From Corinectria fuckeliana (lineage: Eukaryota; Ascomycota; Sordariomycetes; Hypocreales; Nectriaceae), in contig WPDH01000111.1 in assembly GCA_019137255.1 (NCBI GenBank), positions 62,001 to 126,000 of the forward strand: a DNA stretch of 64,000 nucleotides, given 5' to 3'. Made by a program: the position numbers and the translations under genes. The first letter of the stretch is position 1. Each line of letters begins with the position of its first letter. The notes under the pieces were generated by a model, which worked only from the letters and a program-made list of their open reading frames with translations, searched no databases and was not told the origin of the DNA. Positions 31,981-42,051 of the stretch are shown here, piece after piece.

Positions 31981-34900
31981 ATGGCTGTCAAATCACATCG
32001 CATCAGAATATCCATCGACCGAGGTGGCACCTTTACCGACGTCCACGCCGCCATCCCCGGACGAGACGACATCATCCTCAAGCTCCTATCGGTCGACCCG
32101 GCCAACTACAAAGATGCACCCACCGAGGGAATCCGGAGAATCCTCGAGCTTGTGACGGAGCAGCAACTACCGCGAGGGCAGCTGTTGGACCTCTTCCACG
32201 TCGAGTCCATACGGATGGGCACGACGGTGGCCACAAACGCCCTTCTTGAACGAAAGGGCGAGCGTGTCGCCTTGGTCACCACTAGAGGTTTCCGCGATCT
32301 GCTCGCGATTGGGAACCAGTCTCGTCCGGATATTTTCGATCTTTCCGTATCGCGCCCCGAGGTCCTCTTTGAGAGCGTGGTTGAGATCGACGAGCGTATC
32401 ACTATGGAAGACTACACCGAGGACCCAGCATCCTCCAAGACAGTCCCGGGTGCCGAGAATGGCGACCTCGTCGCAGCCATTACCGGGGAAACTATTCGAA
32501 TACTAAAAAAACCTGATCTATCCTTGATAAAGAACCAACTGGAGCAGCTCTGGGAAGACGGGTTCCGCTCAATCGCCATCGTCTTCATCCACTCATACGC
32601 ATACCCAGAGCATGAGCTGCTGGTCGGGAAGCTCGCCATAGAAATGGGCTTTTCCGCAACATTATCCTCAAAAATACAACCCATGATCAATGTGGTTCCG
32701 CGCGGCATGTCTGCCGTGGCGGATGCCTACCTGACGCCAATCATCCGGCAATACATCGATTCAATCTCAGCCAACTTCAACGGAGGCTTCTCGTCGGCAG
32801 CAACCCGAATCGAGTTTATGCAATCCGACGGCGGCCTCGTTGACTACCGCAGGTTCAGCGGCCTCAAGGCCATCCTTTCAGGGCCGGCAGGAGGAGTCGT
32901 CGGCTACGCGCAGACCTCATGGGACGAGGAGGAGCGCTGTCCCATCATCGGCTTCGACATGGGCGGCACCTCGACGGACGTGTCTCGCTACGCAGGAGTA
33001 TACGACCACGTGTTCGAGACGACTACAGCCGGCATCGCGATCCAGTCGCCGCAGCTCGACATCCACACCGTTGCCGCTGGCGGTGGCTCCATCTTGACCT
33101 GGACGAACGGCCTCTTCAACGTCGGGCCCGAGTCTGCGTCGGCTCATCCCGGGCCGGCCTGCTACCGGAAGGGAGGGCCGCTGACTGTCACTGATGCGAA
33201 TCTCTTCCTGGGACGGCTTCTGCCGGAATACTTTCCAAAGGTCTTTGGGCCCAAGGAGGACGAGCCGTTGAATCGAGACGTGGCCGAGACCAAGTTTGTC
33301 GAGCTGACAGACGAGATCAACCAAGACAGGAAGCTTGAGGGCCTCTCACTATTCTCGCCCGAAGAAGTCGCCTTGGGCTTCCTGAAGGTCGCCAACGAGG
33401 GAATGGCAGGGCCCATCCGGGCTCTCACCGAGGCTCGAGGATACGAAGCGGCCGATCATCACCTCGCCTGCTTTGGTGGCGCAGGAGGCCAGCACGCCTG
33501 CTCCGTCGCCTTGGTCCTGGGCATCTCCCGCATCATCATCCACAAGTACTCTTCCATTCTCTCCGCGTACGGCATGTCGCTCGCCGACGTCGTCCACGAG
33601 ATCCAGCGTCCCGCCGCCATCACATACACTCAGGACTCCGAAGACAGCATTCGCGAGCAGCTGGAGGAGCTTGCTTCACAGGCTACGCTGGAGCTCACCA
33701 AGCAAGGGTTTGCGCCTGAGCACATCTCGTACGATGCATATCTCAACATGAGATATGTCGGCTCTAGCAGCTCGCTCATGACATTGAGAGGGGCCGACTG
33801 GGACTTTAGACGCGAGTTTGAGGAGGCCCACAAGCGGGGGTTTGGCTTTCACTTCCCGGACAAGGCCATCATCGTTGATGATGTTCGCGTTAGGGCGACT
33901 GGTGTGGCGCGTCAGAAAGAAGCCAAGAGTCCGTTTACCCAGCTGAAAGACGTTCAAGACATCGTCACTTCTGCTCCTCAGCCAAATGGGACTAGTCTTG
34001 TCTACTTCGAGGGGCATGGCCACTTGAACACGCCCATCTACGAACTCGAAGGGATTCCTGTCGGAGCTCGCCTTGCGGGACCGGCCATGATCATCGACAA
34101 CACGCAGACTATCCTTGTGACGCCAGGCGTAACAGCAACATCTTTGGACTCCTACGTCATCATCGACGGCGCCTTAAAGAAGCCCTCCAAATCGCAGGCA
34201 GAAACAGAAGAGTTCAGTCCAATCCAGCTCACCGTATTTGGATACAGATTCATGTCCATCGCTGAGCAGATGGGTCGGACTCTCCAAAAGACGGCCGTGT
34301 CAACCAACATCAAAGAGAGACTGGACTTTTCATGCGCCATCTTCAGCCCCGATGGCGGTCTAGTTGCAAACGCGCCCCATGTTCCCGTTCATCTGGGATC
34401 CATGCAGTTTGCTGTTCAGTACCAGCACAAGCTATGGAAAGGCCGCCTTCGCGATGGCGATGTACTGGTATCAAACCACCCATCCTGCGGCGGAACCCAT
34501 TTGCCTGACATCACCGTCATCACACCCGTCTTTGACGCAGGGGAAATCACATTCTACGTGGCCTCGCGCGGCCATCACTCGGACATTGGAGGCATCCTCC
34601 CCGGGTCCATGCCGCCCACGTCGTTTGCCCTTTGGCAAGAGGGTGCTTCGATCGAGTCAACCAAGCTCGTGACCGAAGGCCGCTTCGACGAGGATGAAGT
34701 CCGAAGACTTCTGCTTGAGGAACCTGCAAAGTATGAAGGTTGCTCAGGCACGCGAAGACTGCAGGATAACATCTCCGACCTCAAGGCGCAGATTGCGGCC
34801 AACGCCAAGGGAATTCTGCTCATCAAAGCCCTGATTTCAGAGTTCGGCGTCGTGTGTGTGCACAGATACATGTATGCCATCCAACACACGGCCGAGGACG

Positions 34901-35832
34901 CAGTGCGCAGTCTGATGAAGTCTACTGTCGCCAGGCTTGGCCCTGAGCCTCTCACAGCCGTTGACTACATGGATGACGGAACTCCCATTTCGCTCAAGAT
35001 TACCATCTCTCCTGATGGCTCTGCCACTTTCGACTTTGCCGGCACGGGGCCTCAAGTCTTGGGCAACACAAACGCCCCCATCGCAATCACACATTCGGCC
35101 ATCATCTACTGCCTGCGTGGCCTAATCTCATCGTCCGTCCCTCTGAACCAAGGCTGTCTAGCACCCATCGACATCAAGATCCCCTCTGGCAGCATCCTCA
35201 ACCCCAGCGCCGGCCTCGCAGTTGTTGGCGGTAACGTGCTTACATCGCAGCGCGTCACCGACGTCGTATTGCGTGCGTTCCGCGCCTGCGCCGCAAGCCA
35301 GGGATGTTGTAACAACCTGACCTTTGGTATCGGCGGCAAGGATCCCGCCACCGGAGAGCACAAGGACGGCTTCGGGTACTACGAGACTATTGCTGGCGGA
35401 GCTGGCGCGGGACCGACTTGGCACGGGCAGAGCGGCGTCCACACGCACATGACCAACACCCGCATCACAGACCCGGAGGTGTTCGAAAAGCGATATCCAT
35501 GCATCTTGAGGCGCTTCGAGCTACGCCGAAACTCGGGAGGCAAGGGACAATACAGGGGAGGCGATGGAACCATCAGGGAGATTGAGTTTCGAGTCCCGGT
35601 GCAATGCTCCATTCTCAGCGAGCGCAGGTCCCGCCAGCCATACGGAATGGAGGGTGGCGGCGGCGGTAAGTCTGGTATCAACTTAGTCATCGTTGATGAC
35701 AAGATGACAGGTAAGAAGAGGGTGGTGAGCCTGGGTGCTAAAGCCACCACGAAGCTTCTTCCTGGGGAGAGCGTCATTGTAGAAACACCAGGCGGAGGAG
35801 CCTGGGGGTCTGAAGAAGGGACTGAAAACTAG
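31981..35832 (+). CDS. 5-oxoprolinase (HyuA-HyuB fusion, hydantoinase family)
   Basis: Cytosolic ATP-dependent hydrolysis of 5-oxo-L-proline (pyroglutamate) to glutamate, part of glutathione turnover; hydantoin-type substrates are possible in this family. One intronless frame of 1283 residues, the full eukaryotic length. The N-terminal HyuA part has DRGGTFTDV (residues 12-20, nucleotide-binding), GTTVATNALLERKG, a second FDMGGTSTDVSR near 324 and GGAGGQHAC near 500. The C-terminal HyuB part starts near 755 (YRFMSIAEQMGRTLQKTAVSTNIKER) with VSNHPSCGGTHLPDITV near 830, RGHHSDIGG, GGNVLTSQRVTDV and the terminal ETPGGGAWG. No key segment is missing. With the neighbouring regulator and ACS permease it forms a small nitrogen-scavenging group, by inference. 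Confidence 0.93.
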   Translation: MAVKSHRIRISIDRGGTFTDVHAAIPGRDDIILKLLSVDPANYKDAPTEGIRRILELVTEQQLPRGQLLDLFHVESIRMGTTVATNALLERKGERVALVTTRGFRDLLAIGNQSRPDIFDLSVSRPEVLFESVVEIDERITMEDYTEDPASSKTVPGAENGDLVAAITGETIRILKKPDLSLIKNQLEQLWEDGFRSIAIVFIHSYAYPEHELLVGKLAIEMGFSATLSSKIQPMINVVPRGMSAVADAYLTPIIRQYIDSISANFNGGFSSAATRIEFMQSDGGLVDYRRFSGLKAILSGPAGGVVGYAQTSWDEEERCPIIGFDMGGTSTDVSRYAGVYDHVFETTTAGIAIQSPQLDIHTVAAGGGSILTWTNGLFNVGPESASAHPGPACYRKGGPLTVTDANLFLGRLLPEYFPKVFGPKEDEPLNRDVAETKFVELTDEINQDRKLEGLSLFSPEEVALGFLKVANEGMAGPIRALTEARGYEAADHHLACFGGAGGQHACSVALVLGISRIIIHKYSSILSAYGMSLADVVHEIQRPAAITYTQDSEDSIREQLEELASQATLELTKQGFAPEHISYDAYLNMRYVGSSSSLMTLRGADWDFRREFEEAHKRGFGFHFPDKAIIVDDVRVRATGVARQKEAKSPFTQLKDVQDIVTSAPQPNGTSLVYFEGHGHLNTPIYELEGIPVGARLAGPAMIIDNTQTILVTPGVTATSLDSYVIIDGALKKPSKSQAETEEFSPIQLTVFGYRFMSIAEQMGRTLQKTAVSTNIKERLDFSCAIFSPDGGLVANAPHVPVHLGSMQFAVQYQHKLWKGRLRDGDVLVSNHPSCGGTHLPDITVITPVFDAGEITFYVASRGHHSDIGGILPGSMPPTSFALWQEGASIESTKLVTEGRFDEDEVRRLLLEEPAKYEGCSGTRRLQDNISDLKAQIAANAKGILLIKALISEFGVVCVHRYMYAIQHTAEDAVRSLMKSTVARLGPEPLTAVDYMDDGTPISLKITISPDGSATFDFAGTGPQVLGNTNAPIAITHSAIIYCLRGLISSSVPLNQGCLAPIDIKIPSGSILNPSAGLAVVGGNVLTSQRVTDVVLRAFRACAASQGCCNNLTFGIGGKDPATGEHKDGFGYYETIAGGAGAGPTWHGQSGVHTHMTNTRITDPEVFEKRYPCILRRFELRRNSGGKGQYRGGDGTIREIEFRVPVQCSILSERRSRQPYGMEGGGGGKSGINLVIVDDKMTGKKRVVSLGAKATTKLLPGESVIVETPGGGAWGSEEGTEN

Positions 35833-36023
35833 CATCGGCGTGCTCTAATATTTCGCAAGTAAAATGGTGGATCGTTTTCTAAGATAGACGCAGCTAGAGC
35901 ATTAATGGATTGGTCTACTCATACAGACTTGTACTATTTTGAACCTCCTAGCATGTTCAAATGGGTAACAGCAGCTCTATCAAAGCCAGAAAAGAACCTA
36001 GAACAACATCTCTCAAACCTCCA

Positions 36024-37264
36024 TCATCCCATGCGAGAACCTATGCTCGGATCTGGAAGTCGAATTAAAGAAAGATCAGTTGGCATTCGCATAATTTGAG
36101 CCAGGTCCTGGCTTCCCACTCTGTGCACTTCCAGATCATTCATCCAAGTGAAATACTCTGTCATATCGCCGGAAAAGTCGGGAGAATCCGATACCAGTCG
36201 CATTTGTTGCATCGTCTGGTCTCTCATAGTTATCCTGACACTTCCTCCATTACTTCCAGAGATGGTATGGACCTGCTCTGTAAAATCTGAATATAAAGTT
36301 AGCAAGATCTGGTTCTACAAAGTATATGTGATAAAAGAGGTTCCAGAGCCACTTACTCATGGTCAAGTAGTTGTAGATCGAGTTGGGATCGATAGCGGAC
36401 GCTCGACCAGGTTGAGAGATGACGTAAAAGCTTCCCGGTTGTGTAGGTCCCAACGGATGCTCGGGATCGTAAAAGGCTTCAACGCAGTGACCCAGAAATC
36501 TCCCTTCCCAATAACGGCCTGACTCTCCGGGACGAGCACTGCCCGGCATTCCTGGGGGGTGGCTGACCTCGCTGGGTGTCTGACGGCTGGGGTCTCCCGT
36601 CATGAAACCCACAAACAAGTGCACAAGCTCATGCGCAACCGAAATGCTGAGCAAGTACAGAAACTTCTGGAAGGACTCCTCGTCACCCGCGTCGGCTGCG
36701 GCAACTGCGTTGTCGATGACCTAAAGAGTATATTGGGTCAGTCCCCAAAGGCGAGAAGCGGTTATGGCGGCATGCACCTACTGTCTTATTCAGTCGAAAC
36801 AAGGCTGCATATTTCGCATTGTACCTGTCTTCGACGGTGGCATCCCTACCGAGCATGTTCGGCCAGTCAAGTCTTTCGGCCAAGCCCTCGCCCTTGATTC
36901 GATCGCTGACAATAATGTTGGGGGGGTCAGACCGGCATTTGGCCAGAAACTTTTCCGCAAAACGAGGCATCACTTGAGGGTCTGCGTCGACGTCGCCTTG
37001 GAAGATGATGCTCCGTCTTTGCCGACGGCCATATGTCTTCCAGATGGCAGTACCGACTTCTGTCAGCGCTTGAAACCCCCGAGGAGACTCGAGCATGTAC
37101 ATTGCAAGACTGAAAGAGGAGGCGACAACTCGGAAAGTCCTGGACGTTGGTACAATGACTGGGGTATCCATGGGGTTGTAGCGAGACTGGTCAACGATGC
37201 GCATGTTTTCGAGCACATCACGACGAGGGCTTGTTGGCGAAGACCTTGACGTGCGGGATGACAT
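36024..37264 (-). CDS. Uncharacterised protein with an HELVH zinc-peptidase-like motif
   Basis: The family is not recognised. Three exons (37264-36782, 36720-36357, 36286-36024) give 369 residues in phase from an ATG preceded by a short leader. The central exon holds LSISVAHELVHLFVGFMTGD. HELVH fits the HExxH zincin signature, and an E further on (GRYWEGRFLGHCVEAF) could supply a third ligand. The N-terminal half (about 160 residues) has no clear motif apart from a moderately hydrophobic stretch (VVASSFSLAMYML). No signal peptide is evident. It is convergent with the 5-oxoprolinase gene. A metallopeptidase activity is a guess from one motif. Gene structure confidence is higher than function confidence. 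Confidence 0.7.
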
Positions 37265-37670
37265 GGCGTTTGGAGAAGAAGAAGAAGCAGTATTAAGAAG
37301 TTGGGCAATGAGATGGAAGAAACCCCAAAATGGGAGACGGCGCCATGCTGTAGTCTACAGTTTCAGGTCGTTGAGTAGTCTAGACTTGGGCAATAGTCTT
37401 CGTGGTTTTGAGACATACCTAACTGTTCCGATCACGCAAAGGGTCCAGCCATCTACCTGCTTACACACGTGACACCACTGTTTCGAAGCCAAACCGGCAT
37501 GTCGCGGCTGTGACGCGTCACTCTAAAGCCCGGGCGCCTAATCCTCGGCTCGGCGGCTGGGGCGGCTCACTACTTTGGTCGCCCCGCACCGAAGCGTCAT
37601 CTACTCACCTACCTACCTTCTACTCTACAAAACATCCCGTTGAACGCATCGCAAGAGCCCAAATCGAACC

Positions 37671-38815
37671 ATGGATGCTACAGAGCTGGAGGCTTTCAGC
37701 AAGGTATTACACGAGGTTGCTCGTCATGCTCATGGCCGTCGCGTGCCCTTCAGCCGCATCAAAGCAGGGCGCCACCACGAGATTCTCGCCCGCGCTGTCC
37801 GAAACGTCCTTGGCACTGAGCTCGCCCTCTTCACCTACGCTCAAATAATCGACGGGCTGCCAACAGCGGATGTTGCCTGGGACCGGAGATTGCCAGGCAT
37901 TTCCGGCGATCACATCATCGACGATGTTCATCCAGAGCTTTGTCCCGGGGCCATGGACAAGGCTCGTGAGTTCTATGAGACCTGGGATCCTTACATTCTC
38001 AAGTTCGACCCCAAGGTAAGCGACAATCCCACTTAGCCCGCTGTCGCCCTCGTACTGATAACTACTAGGTCGTCGAGGAATACAACCAAGCGCACCCTGG
38101 GTCCAAACCATTTAACCTGCGCCTCATCGAGCTCGTCGCCGTCAGCATGCATCAAATCGGAGCGGCCCTGTTCAGGCTAAATCTACGCCTCCACAAAGGC
38201 GAACCGGGCGAGATTGAGAGAGTCACCAACTGGAGGATGCCGATGTCGCTCGGGATGGTCGCCGCCCCGGCTCGTCCGACGCTGTTCAATCACCCTGGAT
38301 ACCTTGAAGACGATGTCTATCCCGAAGGTCTGGCTGATGTCGTTGGCTACTGGGCTGAGGACCGTATTATTGGCGGCGTCACCGTTTTCGAGCGTCGCCC
38401 GCCCGCCGATCCTTCGAACCCCCCAAACGCCTACCTCCACCCGTGTCGCGATCATGTTACAGATCGTGTGTGCCAGTTGCGAGATAAGCAACAGCAGGCG
38501 TTGGTTGATTTCCTTCTCACGGACGACCCTTCCTCAAATTGCCCACTGCCTGTGTTGATCGACAAGCAGAACCGAGTCCGCTTTGATTGGACCACTGCCC
38601 ACACTCAGAACTTCATCTACAGGGATGCCTGGGAAAGAAAACCGCTGGAACGCTTTGATCTTTCATTCATGCAGAAAAGGCCCCATGAAGAACTTGATTA
38701 TCCGGAGATTGGGGGAATGGTTCGCCATGTGAAAACACGATTGGGAACACAATTGGGCATCCCGTTTCCTTGCCCCCGAAGGCGATCGCCATCATTACCT
38801 CCAAGTCCTAAATAG
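37671..38815 (+). CDS. Uncharacterised fungal protein
   Basis: Function not recognised. Two exons (37671-38015, 38069-38815) with clean GT-AG borders give 363 residues. The start is in a good context (AACCATGG). The protein is soluble, acidic to neutral, without signal peptide or membrane segment. Notable stretches are FNLRLIELVAVSMHQIGAALFRLNLRLHK (a likely helix at the exon 2 start), RPTLFNHPGYLEDDVYPEGLADVVGYWAED and LIDKQNRVRFDWTTAHTQNFIYRDAWERKPLERFD. The C-terminus is short, basic and proline-rich (PCPRRRSPSLPPSPK). It is divergent from the HELVH gene with 406 bases between starts. Confidence 0.7.
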
Positions 38816-39250
38816 TATTAGCAAGGATGTAGTGTTGGAGACGGTTGTACATGATTGATGGGCTTAAGAAGAAGAAACAAATATTGGAACATTTTCCCTT
38901 CACTGTTTTGCTAGAGGCGTCAATCCGCCCCCTCGTTTTGTCATCCAGCGTGCTCACACCCGTATTAGCAGGCTCACCAGCTTGGCTAAGCGATTCACTG
39001 AGAAGCTCAGCGTATTTAGGAGGGTGCTGGAACACGAGAAAGATGGACGGCTCAAAGGGAAGTGTCTGTCACTGTCGTTGCTCCTAAGCGATATCGAGTT
39101 CTCCGACAGCCATGACAATCAAGACTCGAGAGCTGAGACGATAGCTGCGAGTCGGGTCTGACTGCGTGAGGTTACCAACAAAGGTACTTCGTTAGATTGA
39201 TTGGATAGCATAAAAAACTACGGTTGGAAATCCCCGTCTATTAAAACGGG
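38816..39250. other. Intergenic, nothing recognised
   Basis: Short non-coding stretch between an unknown gene and a pseudogene. Nothing further is seen. Confidence 0.45.
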
Positions 39251-39977
39251 TCAAAAGTCCTTCGGGTAAGCGGTTGATGCCGTCTTCACCGTCCAAGTAA
39301 CGTTGGGTAGTTGGACGGACAGTGTCCCGAATCCCAAAAATGCTTCAAGAACAGCCATAGTACAGCCTAGAGTATCCACGCATACAATTTGATCATCTTG
39401 TTCTGGAGAAAAGATCCTGGGGAGATTGGACTCGAAATGCTTGGCTTGTGTGCCAACTTCGGCAACGCTGACGGAGAACAAGGGCTTCCGGGTGGCGGTG
39501 GAGATGATCTCGGCCGTCGAGGTTTTCCCAACTCCGGGTGGGCCTATGCACCCATTCGCGTCAGAAAGAATACGTACTATGGTGAAGAAGGAAAGAAAGA
39601 AAGAGGTCTTGTTGCCGTAGAAGGGGAAAATGAGGCCCTTGCCCGGTATAATGTCGTCTACCCCCAGGGTCTCCTCGTCGTCTTCACCCTTCGCGAGTTC
39701 GAGGCGTCCTTGTCGTCTTCTGTGGCGAGCGGACGCGAATGCGATACTTGCAGCTGCGCCCACTGCTTCTCAGCACGTGAGGCCGGCATGTCAAGTACTG
39801 CTCCGAGTCCCAATCATTGGCGCGTGCGGAGCTGGATAGGTCAAACCGCGTCCGGTACCGTTCCATCAGGCTGGTGGTTTGTAGACAATCTGAGCAAGCG
39901 CATCCCATGTACACGCCGCCCGGCTTCAGCTCCCCGTTCCGCCCGTCTGCGCTCAAGTAGGGCTCATAGTCGACCAT
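39251..39977 (-). pseudogene. Decayed fungal AAA ATPase (DUF7025-AAA type) fragment
   Basis: Relic of a large fungal AAA protein. Upstream is a piece resembling the DUF7025-side region (VMVDYEPYLS then GGVYMGCACSDC). Next comes the AAA start IIPGKGLIF and a Walker A motif GPPGVGKTST, joined only if a 78-base interval is removed by a GC-AG intron. Then follow RKPLFSVSVAEVGTQAKH, LPRIFSPEQ and a damaged Walker B (QIVCVDTLG where hhhhDEA is expected). After that the family similarity ends. The parts occur in different frames, and both the N- and C-terminal thirds are missing, so no functional ATPase can be made. Confidence 0.6.
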
Positions 39978-40099
39978 GACTCTGCTTTGGATCTGGTGCG
40001 TGTGTCAGTCAGCAACGATGCAGTTACAAAGAGAGCGAGCTTCAAGACAAGAGGTAAATGGTAAGTGGTCCTCACTCGCAGACTGGCAGACACAGCGGA

Positions 40100-40972
40100 T
40101 AGTCCAACGTTTGCCTGCCCTTTGCAGAACCACAAGTCGGCTGCCACTCGGAGAACCTCGAAAAGATACGCAAGCTACTCGGGCTCGAGGCCTTCTCCCG
40201 CAAGGCCCACGTCGCCCAGGTGGGCAGTTGCCAAGCGAGCGTCATGGCCGAGTTCCGTCTGAGAGACTGGTACTCGGAAAAGACGCCCGACGAGCGACTG
40301 CGCGCTGTTTCGGGTGATGCAGCGTACAAAGAATGGCTCTGCTCACCGCACTCACCTCTCTCTCGGGTGACAACGACTTCAACGGTACCAGTCACTGCTA
40401 GCTATCACCCGTGGCGCTTAGCTTGATGACCGACTTGGGCACGACCCCGGAGGCCCCGTGCGTCTTCTACCTGCTTGGTCTCGGCGAGACAGACGACACT
40501 TGCAGGGACGTTCTCGCCTCGTTGATCTTCCAGATGCTGCGCCTGAACGGGGAGGCGTCGCGGAATCAAGTGCAGTTCCGCGAGCTGTGCGCCGATCTAG
40601 AGTCGTACTTCTGGGTGGCTGAGTGCCCTGACGCCCGTGCCTACGAGGTGTAGAGAGCGCTCGAGAAGGTCACTCTCAGGGCGCTGAACATATTTGATGC
40701 GGGGAAGACGGTCTGGGTCGTCCTAGACGGCGAGGACAAATGCTAGGCGGCGCCGGGACCGAGGGTTAAACCGAATCGCAAGGACGACCGGGCCCTGCTT
40801 GAGACCTTGGTCCGTTCGGTTGAGCGGCTGACGGCGAGAGTAAAAGTCCTTGCCGTGGTGAACAAGGCGGACTGGCATGTTGAGGAACAGGCGGATGAGC
40901 TGGGCGAGGAACATGAGGGGACTGTGGTGATACGGAAGCACAGCCAATCTGAATGGGTCTGCTGTCTTTGAC
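40100..40972 (+). pseudogene. Decayed P-loop/STAND-like protein fragment
   Basis: Plus-strand stretches read like part of a large fungal signalling NTPase but are broken by stops and frame changes. KIRKLLGLEAFSRKAHVAQ and AEFRLRDWYSEKTPDERLRAVSG (about 40160-40330) are followed in another frame by PCVFYLLGLGETDDTCRDVLASLIFQMLR (about 40455-40550). An in-frame TAG stands near 40651, then KTVWVVLDGEDKC (Walker B-like) with another TAG near 40743, then LVRSVERLTARVKVLAVVNKADW. The order fits a NACHT-like protein, but the family is not firmly named. It lies next to another decayed NTPase fragment on the opposite strand. Confidence 0.45.
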
Positions 40973-41342
40973 AGAAATGGTAGTGTAAAAGTCAGGTGAG
41001 ACTTCCGGTAGTTGGGAGCGAGAACAAGTGCGGAACATGGGGAACTTGAATAAGGGGAAGAGCCCGTTCATAAGTTTCAAGAGGGCCTTTTCAAGGATTA
41101 ATACAAATCCTAAAACTTGGATGATGTTGTCACTTGGTGCAAATTAGAGGCGACGAAAGCGATGATGGTTGACACGAAATCAATTTATTAACCTATATCT
41201 TCATCCTTTATCCAGCTGCCAAACACGAAACTGGATCAATAGCTAAGAAACCCAAGCCAGAAGCCTGTGCTCCAAAGAGGCCGTAGAGAATCTGGTCTCA
41301 TGAAGAGGTGCAAACCCTATACAACATGGCAAGGAGGCTTCC

Positions 41343-41522
41343 TCAAGGCGCGAAGTGAGTCCCTAGATTGCAATAATAGCAGATCGCCTCACTTTGTTTC
41401 CGGACGGGCCTCCAGCATCCGCACTCGCAGGTGCAAGCAGCGTTGGCCATGTCGACGGGAGCAGGACACGTGGCGGCCTTGCTGGTCTGGTCAGTGGAGG
41501 CAGTGGTGCTGTGGGAGCACAT
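41343..41522 (-). CDS. Tiny cysteine-rich protein, MCS...CxCxCGC...CxxC family, copy 1
   Basis: A 59-residue single-exon protein not matched to a known family. It begins MCSHSTTASTDQTSK and carries ACTCECGCWRPV and then AICYYCN: a CxCxCGC block and a CxxC block spaced like a small zinc-binding fold. The second copy at 55515-55673 shares the order MCS-(S/T)-rich-QTSK-CxCxCGC-x(n)-SExxCxxC. Even the bases around the start (CCGCCATCATGTGCTC) match. A TATA box (TATAAAT, minus strand, 41652-41658) lies 130 bases upstream, followed by a CA-rich leader, as in strongly expressed small fungal genes. No signal peptide is seen, so it is probably intracellular. Function unknown; metal binding is a guess from cysteines. 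Confidence 0.7.
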   Translation of the reverse strand: MCSHSTTASTDQTSKAATCPAPVDMANAACTCECGCWRPVRKQSEAICYYCNLGTHFAP

Positions 41523-41651
41523 GATGGCGGTGCAGTGAGAAGATGTAAGTGAGAGAGACTAGGTTTCAGTATGAAGACTACTGGTTGCTGTGGTGTTGTT
41601 GTGATCGAGGTTGCTGACGAGCCGAGGTTGTGATGGCGATGGCTTCTGCCC

Positions 41652-41658
41652 ATTTATA
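41652..41658 (-). promoter_or_regulatory. TATA box of tiny cysteine-rich gene, copy 1
   Basis: TATAAAT on the minus strand, 130 bases before the ATG at 41522, followed by CA- and CT-rich leader sequence. Confidence 0.5.
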
Positions 41659-41689
41659 GGTATACTCTAGACAGTGAATTGATTCCGAG

Positions 41690-41916
41690 TCCCGCATTCA
41701 AAGACCCATTCTCTGAATCAGCGTTGAAAGTCCCGTTGTTCAGAGAACGGCGGTTAGATAGATTGGGTTTCATGTTTGTCATCTTCACTTTGATCATCTC
41801 GCTATCAATCAGGGCGAGCACATTAGAGTATCAGCTTGTCAAGGCATCAGGGCGTCAGAACATTAGGGGAATGCAATTTTAGAGAAACATGGGCTCGCAG
41901 CCTGAATAGCATGACT
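41690..41916 (+). mobile_element. Degraded hAT-type MITE, same family as 18981-19181
   Basis: Shares TCTCGCTATCAAT, GCATCAGGG.GTCAGAACATTAGGG and the right terminal repeat (CAGCCTGAATAGCATGAC) with the complete copy, with several transitions. The left end is eroded and no target duplication can be shown. It lies directly upstream of the tiny cysteine-rich gene's TATA box. Confidence 0.6.
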
Positions 41917-42051
41917 ACAGCAATAGTCCAAGTACATACATCGTGTCTCTGCCCTTCCGAGTCCCATTGTAACATCACTTCGAGCCAAATTCTGGTCCTG
42001 CCTACTACCCAGTTCAACCTACCATGCCTGTTACATAGCGTCTCGTCATCG

